Assembly (NCBI GenBank): GCA_913058185.1 | Contig: CAJXQX010000007.1 | Span: 17,588-81,587 of the forward strand | Source of the DNA: an uncultured Verrucomicrobiota bacterium | Lineage (GTDB): Bacteria > Verrucomicrobiota > Verrucomicrobiia > Opitutales > Opitutaceae | Direction of reading: 5' to 3' | DNA length: 64,000 nucleotides | Part shown: positions 18,470 through 28,464 of the stretch, in pieces | Layout: each line of letters opens with the position of its first letter | How positions within the stretch are numbered: position 1 is the stretch's first letter | The notes under the pieces: model-generated | Databases searched by the model: none | Seen by the model: only the letters and a program-made list of their open reading frames with translations | Told to the model about the DNA's origin: nothing | Position numbers and translations under genes: made by a program

Positions 18470-19276
18470 TTAAGCCCCGTTCGCTAACTCCTCGGATCGG
18501 GCTTTGGCGGCGGCGACTACGGCTTTCATCGTGTCACGAAAGTTCGCTTTCTCCAAAACTTGCAGGCCAGCGTGGGTTGTCCCGTTGGGAGAAGTGACTT
18601 CGTTACGGAGGTCTTCCGGAGATTTATCGGATCGAGCCATGAGCCGGGCAGAACCGAGCACCGTTTCTACGGCGAGTTGTTCGGCTTCTTCCGAAGTCAG
18701 TCCTCCCGCGATGCCGGCGTCACGAAGTGCGCCGGTGAATTCGAATACATATGCAGGACCACATCCACTGACACCCATCAGCGCGTCGATCTTAGTTTCG
18801 GGAACTTCGATTTCGCGACCGATTGAGCCGAGGAGTTGAATCACTTGTTTCCTATCTTCGGCCGTCAGTTCACTGCGGGCGGTCCATCCCGTGATACCTG
18901 CACCGATGGAGCTGGGCGTATTGGGCATGGTGCGAACGATGTTGCGAGCGTGAGGGAATACCCGGGCCAAATGGTCGAGGGTTTTTGCGGCCAGAATTGA
19001 GAGCACGATTTTACCCCGAGTGAGTTCGGCCAGCCGTGAGTCCGCCGAGCCCAAGTGCTGTGGTTTGAAAGCGATCACCACGAGATCGGCATTTTCGAGC
19101 AGTTCAGGTAGGTCGGATACGTGAACAATCTGGGTCCGAGCGGCGAGAGCTGCCGCACTGATTCCACTGGCGCTGTAGCAGGCGATTTCGGAGCCCTGTT
19201 TGGGGTTGTTGGCAACGAGGCCATCGACGATGGCGGACGCCATGCGTCCTGCCCCAATAAATGCGATTTTAGACAC
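18470..19276 (-). CDS. proC: pyrroline-5-carboxylate reductase
   Basis: A 268-residue NAD(P)H-dependent reductase for the last step of proline synthesis. The N-terminal Rossmann motif is IAFIGAGRMASAI; the conserved RTMPNTPSSIGAG, the substrate region SGCGPAYVFEF and the C-terminal LRNEVTSPNGTTHAGL are all present. The start is GTG at 19276. This start overlaps the stop of a histidine-kinase remnant (GGTGTCTAA), which suggests the two were once translationally coupled. It is convergent with the respiratory operon. Confidence 0.94.
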   Translation of the reverse strand: MSKIAFIGAGRMASAIVDGLVANNPKQGSEIACYSASGISAAALAARTQIVHVSDLPELLENADLVVIAFKPQHLGSADSRLAELTRGKIVLSILAAKTLDHLARVFPHARNIVRTMPNTPSSIGAGITGWTARSELTAEDRKQVIQLLGSIGREIEVPETKIDALMGVSGCGPAYVFEFTGALRDAGIAGGLTSEEAEQLAVETVLGSARLMARSDKSPEDLRNEVTSPNGTTHAGLQVLEKANFRDTMKAVVAAAKARSEELANGA

Positions 19277-19488
19277 CGGTAGAGATGGAGTTAATAAGAT
19301 GTTTGGCGATAGCTACGGTTCCGCCACCGGGTCGATCTTCCAGGATGAGATCGCCCCCGAGAGACCGCAGCGCGTGCCGGGCCACCGTCAGACCCATGCC
19401 GACTCCTACCGTGTCTCTCGAGCTTTCGCTTGAGCAGCTGGACGTTGATCAGCTGATTGTCTACGACGAGGATACGCGGGACAGACAT
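19269..19488 (-). pseudogene. receiver/histidine kinase remnant with internal deletion
   Basis: From ATG 19488 the minus strand reads MSVPRILVVDNQLINVQLLK, the opening of a response-regulator receiver domain. After about 26 codons the sense shifts to another frame that reads VGVGMGLTVARHALRSLGGD and then ILEDRPGGGTVAIAKHL, the G1/G2-box end of a histidine kinase ATPase domain. That frame stops at 19269, overlapping the GTG of proC. The simplest reading is a receiver-then-kinase gene that lost its whole middle and is now a 220-bp scar. The rest of the spacer to folD (19489-19538) shows nothing. Confidence 0.75.
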
Positions 19489-19538
19489 AATGAGTTCAGA
19501 GTGGGGTGAGTTGTAAGCGGGAGCCCTCTTGGGCCGGG

Positions 19539-20408
19539 CTAGGTGTTGAGTCGGTGGGCTTTGATGGTGTTCTTCATCAGCATTGCAACCGTCATGGGAC
19601 CGACTCCCCCGGGAACTGGGGTGATCTTGGAAGTCAAAGGAGCGACCGCATCGAAGTCGACATCGCCGACCAAACGGGTGCCGGATTTGCGGGTTTCGTC
19701 TGGAATTCGGTTGATCCCCACATCGATGACCACCGCTCCGGGTTTGATCATATCCTTGGTCACGAAACGAGGGCGACCGATGGCTGCGATCAAGACATCG
19801 GCCAAGCGGGTGATAGCAGGGAGATCTTGGGTTGCAGAATGACAGATCGTCACGGTGCCGTTGGCTCCGGCTTTCTTTTGCAGGGCCAGAAGTGCGATCG
19901 GTTTGCCAACGATTAACGAGCGGCCAACTACGACGACGTGTTTGCCCCGAAGATCAACATCACTTCGTGCGAGCATTTCCATGATGCCGGCGGGCGTGCA
20001 AGAGGCGAAGCCGGTATCATCCTCTTGGGCGATCTTTCCCAAGTTGAGGGTGTGAAAACCATCGACATCCTTGTCGGGGGAAACGCGGCGAAAAATGGCC
20101 AGTTCGTCGAGATCACCGGGTAGCGGTGATTGCACCAGGATGCCGTCTACTTCGGGATCCGCATTGAGATCATCGATCAGGGTTTCGAGCTCGGTTTGAG
20201 TGATCGTCTCAGGAGGTAGAATGATGCGACTGGTCACGCCGATCTCGGCCGCGGTTTTCTCCTTCTTCTTAACGTAGGAAATCGAAGCTGGGTCGTCGCC
20301 GACCCGCACGAGTGCGAGGCAGGGAGCGCGACCCTCTAGTTTCGCGACTTCGGTCTTTAATTCAGCTACGATTGTGGCGGCGATTTGGTTTCCGCTGATA
20401 AGTTCCAT
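19539..20408 (-). CDS. folD: bifunctional methylenetetrahydrofolate dehydrogenase/cyclohydrolase
   Basis: A 289-residue FolD that interconverts 5,10-methylene-, 5,10-methenyl- and 10-formyl-THF. Visible motifs are [14 protein letters not shown] with the catalytic Lys, [38 protein letters not shown] in the NAD(P) domain and [12 protein letters not shown] at the end. The frame opens at a TTG (20435) that overlaps the stop of the upstream gene; the ATG at 20408 gives the standard [10 protein letters not shown] start and is preferred. It is probably co-transcribed with the SH3-like gene. Confidence 0.94.
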   Translation of the reverse strand: MELISGNQIAATIVAELKTEVAKLEGRAPCLALVRVGDDPASISYVKKKEKTAAEIGVTSRIILPPETITQTELETLIDDLNADPEVDGILVQSPLPGDLDELAIFRRVSPDKDVDGFHTLNLGKIAQEDDTGFASCTPAGIMEMLARSDVDLRGKHVVVVGRSLIVGKPIALLALQKKAGANGTVTICHSATQDLPAITRLADVLIAAIGRPRFVTKDMIKPGAVVIDVGINRIPDETRKSGTRLVGDVDFDAVAPLTSKITPVPGGVGPMTVAMLMKNTIKAHRLNT

Positions 20409-20431
20409 AGGGGAGTGAAGCGTTTGGGGGC

Positions 20432-21235
20432 TCAACGAAGTTGGAGAGACTCGACCGTAATGACAATGTCAGTGGTGTCCGGGATCGGGCGAGCGGTGCC
20501 GTAAACGACCACGCTGAGTCGCATGTAGTTTTCGACGGGGGTATTTAGTAAAATACGCTTGAGATCAAGGTAGGCAAAACGAGTGCCAGACTTGGTTTGG
20601 AGAGCGAAATCGTAGGGGCGTCGTGGACGCAGCGGAGAGCGCGTAGATACGAGGATGCCTTCGAATAACCGGGGCAGCGAAGCGAGGCTCTCGCGTTCCG
20701 CGGCGGTGCGGTTGATCGCTTTTCCAATCGTCGGCTTATCCACCGTCGTTGAGTTAGTATCACCGATGAAACCGTCGTGCAGGGTGGCGGCGGGGATTTC
20801 GGGAGCGGTCCGCATCACGCGATCCGGAGTGGCCCCGAAGACGTATCCGGTCACCGGTTGCTCGAGTTGCAGCTGAGTCCATCGTCCTCTTAGCCCGGTA
20901 ATCTTAACCTTATCGTCCACCGTTGATTGGGTCAGGACCGGCGTGGAGGTCTTGGCTCCGAGGTGCAGGGGCGCTCCAGGCTTTACCTCGAGATCTTTGC
21001 CGATGTAGCGGTTTTCCACGAAAACGTCGTGAGGCCCGGCCAGCGCTACGGTGGTCCAACCGGATGCCGCAGTATTCTCTGAAACCGGATCGGGCAGGGT
21101 TTCGCCTGGTTTGATGAGGCGAAGCACCGGCGAACCGGAATCAGGTCGCAAATGAACGGGGGTCGAGCGCTTCGCGACCTCGGCGAGGAGCGACGTGGCG
21201 AGAAGGGTGGTGACGAAAAATAGCTTAACGAGCAT
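20432..21235 (-). CDS. secreted SH3-like domain protein, function unknown
   Basis: A 267-residue protein with a clear signal peptide from ATG 21235 ([20 protein letters not shown]). The first half has two repeats of a bacterial-SH3-like pattern ([20 protein letters not shown]..., [20 protein letters not shown]...), each a small beta module often found in cell-wall-associated proteins. The second half ([14 protein letters not shown]..., [20 protein letters not shown]) looks like a beta-rich domain with no motif I can name. It overlaps the 3' end of the pseudouridine synthase gene by 11 nt and runs toward folD. Confidence 0.75.
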   Translation of the reverse strand: MLVKLFFVTTLLATSLLAEVAKRSTPVHLRPDSGSPVLRLIKPGETLPDPVSENTAASGWTTVALAGPHDVFVENRYIGKDLEVKPGAPLHLGAKTSTPVLTQSTVDDKVKITGLRGRWTQLQLEQPVTGYVFGATPDRVMRTAPEIPAATLHDGFIGDTNSTTVDKPTIGKAINRTAAERESLASLPRLFEGILVSTRSPLRPRRPYDFALQTKSGTRFAYLDLKRILLNTPVENYMRLSVVVYGTARPIPDTTDIVITVESLQLR

Positions 21236-22022
21236 GAGACGATCGGGTGGGCTTAATAACAATGGCGTCATGATTGGGCATCGGGGCGGTAGGAGATTGG
21301 AACAAACGGTCGATGTCTTTGCGAGAAAGTTGCTTCACCGCTCGCAAAGGAATTCCTCGAAGCGGAAGTCCCCCGATTTGATACCTCCGCAGGCGTTTTA
21401 CGGGGAACCCGATCGCGAGGAACAACTGACGAATCTCGCGCTTTTTGCCGTGGTGCATCCATACGTCCAGCTCGGTCGACTCTTCTTTGCGTGGATTTAC
21501 CAGTGCAGCTCGTTCGACTCGGAACCACTCTTCTTCCATCTTCACGCCTCTGACGAGCAGGGGAAGGCGAGCCTGCGGGAAGGGAATGTCGAGACGGACC
21601 TGATACCGCTTCACCACGACGTTGCGCGGGTGCATCAGTTTATTCGCCAAGTCTCCGTCGGTGGTGAGGATCACGAGACCCTCCGAATCCTTATCGAGCC
21701 GTCCGGCGCAGAAGAATCGACGATTTAGAAGTTGTTGAGGGAGTAGATCGAATACCGTACCGGGATTGTGAGGGTCGTCGTTGGAGCAGACCAAGCCACG
21801 AGGTTTGTGCACCGCAAGGGTCATAGGCTCGTGGCGGGGCGGACGGATGCGTTGGCCATCGACGGAAACTTCGTCGACTCCAGGCGTCACTTTTTGGCCG
21901 ATTTTGGCAATTTTGCCGTTCACGCGAACGTCTTCGGCCTCGATCAACGTTTCCGCGGCCCGGCGGGAGCAGATCCCGGCGTCGGCGATAAATTTTTGGA
22001 GACGAATTTCGGCAGTTTTCAA
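21225..22022 (-). CDS. RsuA/RluB-family pseudouridine synthase
   Basis: A 265-residue protein with an N-terminal S4 RNA-binding domain (RLQKFIADAGICSRRAAETLI) and the catalytic motif CAGRLDKDSEGLVILTTDGD with the nucleophilic Asp, then GKKREIRQLF. This fits the RsuA/RluB/RluE/RluF family, which modifies single uridines in rRNA. The exact site cannot be told; the length and S4 domain favour RluB-like action on 23S rRNA. The start is TTG at 22022. It overlaps the SH3-like gene by 11 nt. Confidence 0.9.
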   Translation of the reverse strand: MKTAEIRLQKFIADAGICSRRAAETLIEAEDVRVNGKIAKIGQKVTPGVDEVSVDGQRIRPPRHEPMTLAVHKPRGLVCSNDDPHNPGTVFDLLPQQLLNRRFFCAGRLDKDSEGLVILTTDGDLANKLMHPRNVVVKRYQVRLDIPFPQARLPLLVRGVKMEEEWFRVERAALVNPRKEESTELDVWMHHGKKREIRQLFLAIGFPVKRLRRYQIGGLPLRGIPLRAVKQLSRKDIDRLFQSPTAPMPNHDAIVIKPTRSSHAR

Positions 22023-22148
22023 AGCCCCGGCAGTTGGCTGGATTTGAGCAGGGGACGCAAGGATTGAGACGGAATCTTCCTGCTAAATTTTACTCGGCAA
22101 AGTAAGGCTTGCGCGGGGCGAGGTCCCAATTGATCAAATACTGGCTAC

Positions 22149-23321
22149 ATGTCCTCAGAAAACGCCGTATCTCTGTATTCCAAGACCAATCCTTTTCCTG
22201 CTCGGATTTCCGAGAATCGATTGCTCAATGCGCCCGGGTCTGCCAAGGAAACCCGCCACTTCATCGTCGACATCAATGGCAGTGGGCTGAGTTACACGGT
22301 GGGTGATTCGTTGGGCGTCTTTTCGGTGAACCGCACCGAAGAAGTCAACGAGTTGATCGCTGAGATTGGCGCTACCGGCGACGAATTGGTTTCACCGGCG
22401 ATGCTCAAGTTGGAGACCCCGATCATCTTGCGTGAGGCTTGGACCAGCCGTCTAGCGCTGGCGGGTCCGACGCCCAAGCTGCTGAAGACTTTGGCGGAAA
22501 AGGTTACGGATGAGGCCGAGAAAGCTCAATTGGCCGATTTACTCGATCCCGAAAACAAGGACGCGCTCAGGCCCTGGCTCGAAGAACGGCACTACATCGA
22601 CATCCTGCAGGCGTTTTCCAGCGCGAAGCTTTCCGCCCAAGAGCTGGTGGACTTGCAGCGCAGGTTGATGCCCAGACTTTATTCGATCGCTTCCTCTCCG
22701 CGGGTTTCGCCGCAATGCGTTCACCTCACGGTGGCTGTCGTGCGTTATGAAACCAACAACCGTGAGCGGGTGGGGGTTTGCTCAACCTTCATGGCTGATC
22801 GCGTCGAGGTGAACGAAACACCGGTGCCGGTCTTTGTTTCCAATTCTCACTTCGGTCTGCCCGAAGATCATGCCGACCGCGACATCATCATGGTGGGACC
22901 TGGCACCGGTATCGCGCCGTTCCGCGCGTTTGTGCAGGAGCGAGCGGGTCAGTCGGGCCATGGTCGCAACTGGGTGTTCTTCGGCGATCAACACGAGGCC
23001 ACCGATTTTCTTTATGCCGACGAGTGGAAAAATTACGTGGCCGAGGGTGACGTGACTAAACTCGATCTCGCCTGGTCCCGCGACCAAGCTGAAAAAATCT
23101 ATGTGCAGGACAAGATGCGTGAAAGCGGAGCCGAACTCTGGCAGTGGCTCGAAGGCGGCGCGATTTTCTATGTCTGCGGAGACGCCAAGCGCATGGCCAA
23201 GGACGTGGACAAAGCGCTTCACGACATCGCGGCCACACAGGGCGGCCTGTCCGAAGAAGGCGCCGTGGCGTTCGTGAAACAGCTCAAGAAAGACAAGCGC
23301 TACCAGCGCGATGTCTATTGA
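22149..23321 (+). CDS. CysJ-like NADPH flavoprotein reductase without flavodoxin domain
   Basis: A 390-residue protein that matches the FAD/NADPH half of sulfite reductase flavoprotein CysJ. Motifs in order are RLYSIASSP (FAD), VGVCSTFMAD, MVGPGTGIAPFRAFVQER (NADPH), WVFFGDQHEATDFLY, FYVCGDAKRMAKDV and the C-terminal KRYQRDVY. The N-terminal FMN/flavodoxin domain of standard CysJ is absent, and the protein starts about 35 residues before the FAD domain. It could donate electrons directly to a sulfite reductase hemoprotein or to a separate flavodoxin; no such partner is nearby. It stands alone between divergent and convergent genes. Confidence 0.85.
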   Translation: MSSENAVSLYSKTNPFPARISENRLLNAPGSAKETRHFIVDINGSGLSYTVGDSLGVFSVNRTEEVNELIAEIGATGDELVSPAMLKLETPIILREAWTSRLALAGPTPKLLKTLAEKVTDEAEKAQLADLLDPENKDALRPWLEERHYIDILQAFSSAKLSAQELVDLQRRLMPRLYSIASSPRVSPQCVHLTVAVVRYETNNRERVGVCSTFMADRVEVNETPVPVFVSNSHFGLPEDHADRDIIMVGPGTGIAPFRAFVQERAGQSGHGRNWVFFGDQHEATDFLYADEWKNYVAEGDVTKLDLAWSRDQAEKIYVQDKMRESGAELWQWLEGGAIFYVCGDAKRMAKDVDKALHDIAATQGGLSEEGAVAFVKQLKKDKRYQRDVY

Positions 23322-23342
23322 GGCCGATATTAATCGGCTGAA

Positions 23343-25268
23343 CTAATTCGAGGCTTTCAGGAAGAGCCCGCCCATGGCGAAGAGGATGGCCGCAAGGGTG
23401 AGGTAAGCAAAGGCGTGCGCCCCTGCGTAGAGCACCAGGAAGACCAACGGCACCACGGCGAGTCCGATGGCGCTCCAACCGATAATACGATTGGGACGGC
23501 CGCCTTCGGTGTCTTCGCCCACTTCAGCTAGCACGTCGACGGGCCGCTTAATACGCTCGTAAAACTCAGCGGTTCGGGCAGGTAAAGCGGTGATATCTTT
23601 ACCGTAAAGTGGGGTAAAAACGAAACTGAGCCCGGCCAGACCGACTGCGGTGAGGCCAAGCCAGAGAACGCTGCCCTCACCACCCAGGGCGCGCGCGGCC
23701 ACTTCGCCGGTAATGGAGTAGGTGGAGACCAGCCCCAGCGACATAAAGACGATCGCGCCCAGCCCCGCACATGCCAGAGCGGCATGTCCGCGACTGCGAT
23801 TATGGAGCCCTCCCAGCCACCGGGAGAGCATCAGAACGGAGAAGGATGTAATCACCACACAGATGTATTGTGGGCCCAGGGCCCAATTGAAGTCGAATCG
23901 GGTGAGAGAGGCCACGGCGATGCCGCTGATAATCGAAGGGATGGCCGCCCACGTGGAGGGGATCTTTGTGACCACCCCAACCATCAGAGGCACGGTCACG
24001 GGAATACCCACCAACCCCAGCACAATGTTGGCGAAGGTGAAGAGTCCCCATGAACTGTTCACAATGATCTCCGCCATAATGATGGCGGCGAACGCCAGGC
24101 AGACCACCACCGACCGACCCACCCAGAGCAGTTCTTTTTGAGAGGCCTGCTTGCGGAAGTGCCCCTTGTAGAGGTCAATCGAGACAATGGAAGAGAGGGT
24201 GTTCCACACACTATCAAGGGCCGACATGGAGGCCGCGATCATGGCGGCGATGAACAAGCCAATGACGCCGGCGGGGAGGTAATGCACCACCACCGCGATG
24301 AAGATGGATTCATCGGCTTTGGCGCTGCCCGCGAATGCGGCCAGTTGACTGACCTCGGGCCAGAGCATCTTGCCCACCAGCGGTGGCAGACCGAACAAGA
24401 AAGGGGAGAGGCAGTAGAGGGCGATGGTCACATAGCCCGTGCGTTTGGCGGCTTTTTCGTCCTTCACCAGGAAGAAACGCTGCGCCTTGTCACCCACCAC
24501 GGTGCCGAAGATGGCCTGGGCGACCAGACCGATCATGAACCAAGGTGAATAGAAGGCGCCGTTAGGTAGGTGGTGTTCGAACGTCAGGGGAGGCAGCCCT
24601 GCCCGTAATTGCGTTAGCGAGATGGCGTTCTCGCCGAAAAAGACGATGATGAGTAGGACCACGCACACCGAGAGCAGCACGATGAACTGGAGCACATCGG
24701 TCATACTCACGGCCCAGATGCCTCCGGCCACCGAGTAGAGCAGCACGAAGAAACCAAAAAAGATAATCAAACCATCCACCGCCCACGGCACATCGGGGAA
24801 CAGGGCTGGAGCTGAGATGCGGGCAACGGCTGCGAGATGCTGCCCCGGCCAATAAAGCATGCTGATACATAGCACCACGCCGATCACCAGACGCGTGGTG
24901 TGGTTGTATCGCTCCTCCACATATTCCACCGGCGACGAGATGCGCGCTCGCCGCCACTTCACGGCGGAGAACAGGAAGCCGATCACAAACCCGATGGGGT
25001 TGGCCACGAAGAATAAGAGGCCAAACCAACCGGTGTTATAGACAAAACTGGCCGCTCCCGTAAACATCCAGGCCGAGAAGGTCGACATGTAGAGTGATAC
25101 CCCCGCCGCCCACCAGGGGATGCGATTACCCCCGACGAAGAAGTCCTTGCCGGTTTTGTTATTCTTGGTGAAGAGGAAACCGGCCGCAAAAACGGCGATC
25201 AAATACAACACCACCACGAAGTAGTCGGCCTGGGAGAGTCCGGAAAATTCTGGAGTCGATTGGTTCAT
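23343..25268 (-). CDS. sodium:solute symporter family transporter
   Basis: A 641-residue membrane protein of the SSS family with about 14-15 helices. The N-terminal part carries the typical GKDFFVGGNRIPWWAAGVSL and MSTFSAWMFTGAASFVYN; the Na+-site region IAAMIAASMSALDSVWNTLS is in the middle. The long C-terminal extension has extra helices, as in many Verrucomicrobia and Planctomycetes paralogues linked to carbohydrate use. The substrate cannot be read. It is divergent from the metallophosphoesterase gene across 104 bp and convergent with the CysJ-like gene. Confidence 0.9.
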   Translation of the reverse strand: MNQSTPEFSGLSQADYFVVVLYLIAVFAAGFLFTKNNKTGKDFFVGGNRIPWWAAGVSLYMSTFSAWMFTGAASFVYNTGWFGLLFFVANPIGFVIGFLFSAVKWRRARISSPVEYVEERYNHTTRLVIGVVLCISMLYWPGQHLAAVARISAPALFPDVPWAVDGLIIFFGFFVLLYSVAGGIWAVSMTDVLQFIVLLSVCVVLLIIVFFGENAISLTQLRAGLPPLTFEHHLPNGAFYSPWFMIGLVAQAIFGTVVGDKAQRFFLVKDEKAAKRTGYVTIALYCLSPFLFGLPPLVGKMLWPEVSQLAAFAGSAKADESIFIAVVVHYLPAGVIGLFIAAMIAASMSALDSVWNTLSSIVSIDLYKGHFRKQASQKELLWVGRSVVVCLAFAAIIMAEIIVNSSWGLFTFANIVLGLVGIPVTVPLMVGVVTKIPSTWAAIPSIISGIAVASLTRFDFNWALGPQYICVVITSFSVLMLSRWLGGLHNRSRGHAALACAGLGAIVFMSLGLVSTYSITGEVAARALGGEGSVLWLGLTAVGLAGLSFVFTPLYGKDITALPARTAEFYERIKRPVDVLAEVGEDTEGGRPNRIIGWSAIGLAVVPLVFLVLYAGAHAFAYLTLAAILFAMGGLFLKASN

Positions 25269-25372
25269 TCGAGAAACAGGGCAAGAGTGATGGAGATGAA
25301 CTCAACCCCAAAAAGTAGGGGTGGAGATGTGCTCGAGTTCGATGCTTATACGAATGATCCTAAAAAATCTGC

Positions 25373-26320
25373 ATGAATAATTCTGAAAATTACGAAAGTT
25401 GGTCATTCGTTTTCGCGACGGATATACATATCGGCTCACTTCGGTCTTACCGATTTCAACCGGCTTGGAACGAAAATTGGAAGACTGCTCGGTCTCAGAT
25501 TCAGCAGCGGAGACCCGATTTGGTGTTGGTGGGTGGAGATATGACTCGTGATGGCAGCACCCACGTGGAGGAGTTGGTCGAATCAAAGCACGATTTGGAA
25601 ACGATGGGTATGCCGGTTCATGTGATTCCGGGAAATCATGAAGTGGGCAATAAGTGGTCCCCGGATTCGTCGGTGGCGATTAGGTCAGAATACCTGCACC
25701 GCTACCAAGAGGTCTATGGGGCGAGCGAGTGGTCATTTGTCCAGGGGACGGGGCCGAACACGGTCCGCTTCACCGGATTGAACGCGTTTCTACTCGGTAG
25801 CGGTCTACCGGAAGAGGCTCTGCTTCGGGCGTGGCTGGATGGTCTGGAGCGCGACTCGAGGGCGGCGCATCATGTTTGGATGATTCATCCATCGATGTTT
25901 GTGGATCGGTTTGATGAGGCGGATTTTGATTCCGTCACGGATCGGGTGCCGTGGTATTTTGGGCTGAATCAAGTGGACCGAGAATACCTCTGGGACGTGA
26001 TGCGTCGAACGGGCGTTACTCAGGTTCTCAGCGGGCACATTCATTGCCGGCGCCACGTCCGCCATGCCGGGGTGGATTTCTATTTAGGCCCGGCCACCGC
26101 GTTTCCGCAATGGGGCGAACGTTGGCCGGACGGTGATGCGACTCTCGGCTTTATGGAGTTCACCGTCTCGGAGGGTGCAATCACACCCGAGTTCGTGCCG
26201 TTGGATCGAGTTTCCGATCAAGTTGGTTATGGCCCGGGTGGGAACCCGCCGATTGAAGGGCGCGACTATTCGGTCGCGCGGGAGCAGCCCGCTTTCAAAC
26301 CGTGCCGGGACGAGGACTAA
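25373..26320 (+). CDS. calcineurin-type metallophosphoesterase
   Basis: A 315-residue protein with the metal-ligand blocks of the calcineurin-like fold: FATDIHIGS (Asp, His), VLVGGDMTRDG, IPGNHEVGN, WMIHPSM and VLSGHIHCRRH. No signal peptide is seen, so it is probably cytoplasmic. The substrate is unknown; related proteins act on phosphodiesters or sugar phosphates. It is divergent from the symporter gene, so the two might be co-regulated. A repeat element follows its stop after 14 nt. Confidence 0.85.
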   Translation: MNNSENYESWSFVFATDIHIGSLRSYRFQPAWNENWKTARSQIQQRRPDLVLVGGDMTRDGSTHVEELVESKHDLETMGMPVHVIPGNHEVGNKWSPDSSVAIRSEYLHRYQEVYGASEWSFVQGTGPNTVRFTGLNAFLLGSGLPEEALLRAWLDGLERDSRAAHHVWMIHPSMFVDRFDEADFDSVTDRVPWYFGLNQVDREYLWDVMRRTGVTQVLSGHIHCRRHVRHAGVDFYLGPATAFPQWGERWPDGDATLGFMEFTVSEGAITPEFVPLDRVSDQVGYGPGGNPPIEGRDYSVAREQPAFKPCRDED

Positions 26321-26334
26321 CTGCTGAATTCGAT

Positions 26335-26625
26335 GTCGGGCTTTATGGGCCAGATGACAGCAGATGCAGAACACTTTTGGGCTTACTGGATGGCGCGCTC
26401 GGCGAGCACGCCCTACCTCATATTTACCTATTCATGCATGTAAATGGGTAGGGTGGTTTCACCGAAACCGCCGTTTCATCCCGCACACTCGGAGGAGAGC
26501 AGGAGGCCGATTCCACCAATCAAAATCTGTTGGCCGAATCCCCTTTAGATACCTCTCCAGCCCTTTTGCTCCTTTTGCAGGTCTACTGTTCCGCATCATG
26601 TGTCATCTGGCCCATAAAGCCCGAC
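26335..26625. repeat. 291-bp element with 38-bp imperfect terminal inverted repeats (copy A)
   Basis: The ends 26335-26372 and 26588-26625 are inverted copies with a few mismatches, starting GTCGGGCTTTATGGGCCAG. Inside are a 21-bp block (26363-26383) and a 29-bp block (26392-26420) that recur exactly in the element at 45107-45469. A hairpin GGTTTC-ACC-GAAACC follows near 26455. There is no gene in it. It lies between the 3' ends of a + and a - gene. It resembles a REP/MITE-type non-autonomous element. The 76 bp from 26626 to 26701 show nothing else. Confidence 0.75.
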
Positions 26626-26701
26626 CCGCACGAGGATTACGTATCCGATTTGTGGGTCCGGCTTTATGACCGACATGTTGCGTCTTTTCTCGTCCCGCTC
26701 T

Positions 26702-28338
26702 TCACGGTTCGAGCAAAGCTTCGCGGAGTGGGTAGGTGTTGAGCATGTTATCGGTCCAATTCTTCACCTCGGGCCGGATCAGATACTTGTTGGTGTAGTG
26801 ATATATCGGAGCGATGGGCATCTCCTCAAATAGGAGCTCTTCCATGGTTGTGAAAATCTCCCACCTCTTTGTGGGCTCCACTTCCTCAAGCGATGCGGTC
26901 AGCAGTCGGTCATATCCGGCATTTGACCACCCGGCGACGTTGAAGCCGTGGCCGGTGCGTGTGCTCTCGAGGAACCGGGTCGGATCGTCGGGCGCGACGA
27001 TGTAGGCGTTGCGCGCTATATCGAAATTCCCGAGGTGGATACTGTCCAAGTAAACCTTCCACTCCTGATTCTCCAGCTGGATGTCCACGCCCAGTTCCTT
27101 CTGCCACATTTGTTGCACCGCTTCGGCAATCACGCGGTGGTTTTCGGATGTATTGTAGAGCAGGGTGATGGTGGGGAAGCCTTCGCCGCCGGGGAAGCCA
27201 GCTTCGGCCAATAGCTCCCGAGCTCTCTCGCGGTTGAGCGATACCCCTGGAACGGTTGAGACGTATCCGCTGATGCCATCAGGGGTGAAACGGTGGGCGG
27301 GGAGTTCTCCAGCGCGGGTGATCTCGTCCGTGATTCCTTTCCGGTCAATGGCCATGGCCAAGGCCTGTCGCACGCGGGCGTCATCGAGTGGAGGACGGGT
27401 GGTATTGAACGAATAGTAGTAGGTCCCCGAGAACGGTGATATCCGAAGCTCGTCGGGCCTTTCCTTGCGGTAGGTTTCGATCTTAGTGACCGGCACGCCG
27501 TAAGTGCGATGGAGCTGAACCGCGCGATAGGCTGCATCCTCGAAGGTCTCGCTCTCGATCGGAAAAAATTTGATGTGATCGAGATTAACATTATCGCGAT
27601 CCCAATAGGTCGAACTACGGGATACTTGGATGAATTGATTTTGTTTCCATTCGGTCAATACGTAGGGACCGTTACTCACGATGTTCTCCAGTCGAGTCCA
27701 CTGAGTGCCTTTGCGATGCATTCCCCCGTGTTGCTTGAGCACATGGACAGGTATCGGGAACCATGTCCGAGCAGACATCATCCGCAGGAGAAAAGGGGTG
27801 GGGCGGGCCGCGCGGATTTCGAGGGTGCGATCATCAATTGCGCGGCAACCGACCGTGCTGAAATCAGCGGATCGACCTTGATTGAAGTCAGTGGCACCAG
27901 CCATGAAATAGAGCGCTTCGGAGTTTTCGGAAGCAATCTCAGGGGGAGGATGCGCTCGGAAGAACTTACAAAATCATGAGCAGTGACGGACACGCCGTCC
28001 TACCATTTCGCATCAGCGCGAAGATGAAAGGTGTAGGTGACGTCGTCTTCCGCTAGTTCCCAGCTTTCGGCTACACCGGGGAGCGGATCGAGGGTGACAG
28101 GGTCGTATCGCACCAGCCCTTCGAATAATGCCAGGACCAATGCCGACTCCGGACTACCGGTAACAATTTGCGGATCGAGATCCGCCGGTTCGGTGCCGTT
28201 GGCGAGTAACAAGGTATTGGATGCGTTGGCTTGTTGGACCAGCGTCGTGCGGTCGCGGCAGCCCGGGCTCAACCCGATTAGGCCAATCGCCACAATATAG
28301 AAAAATGAGCTAGGGGGGCGAAGGGGCAGGGGAAGCAT
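26702..28338 (-). pseudogene. OppA-type peptide-binding lipoprotein (family 5), inactivated
   Basis: The N-terminal part starts at ATG 28338 with a lipoprotein signal ending LSPGC, then reads TEPADLDPQIVTGSPESALV and VTYTFHLRADAKW. There a TAG (28000-28002) replaces the usual Ser/Thr codon before DG. The same frame continues DGVSVTAHDFV for a few codons, then the sense moves to another frame after a run of five C (27942-27946, + coordinates G). That frame continues EIASENSEALYFMAGATDF to the normal C-terminus at 26702. Joined, the parts make a protein of about 545 residues, the usual size of an ABC-transporter family 5 solute-binding protein. No permease or ATPase genes adjoin it. Confidence 0.85.
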
Positions 28339-28464
28339 GACCAGGGAGGTTTGCGTGCCCGGTGCTGGGGTTGAAGATAATTCGCAGCCGCCGAGGGACT
28401 CGCCGGTGGATGCGAATTTTCTCCTCGCTACGTCTCCAAATAGTTCCGCTATATTCGGGTTCGT

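Noticed and set aside
28000..28002. TAG codon in the OppA-type gene as a recoded (readthrough or pyrrolysine) codon
   Set aside because: A frameshift lies about 55 nt downstream, so readthrough alone would not give a full protein. Pseudogene decay is simpler.
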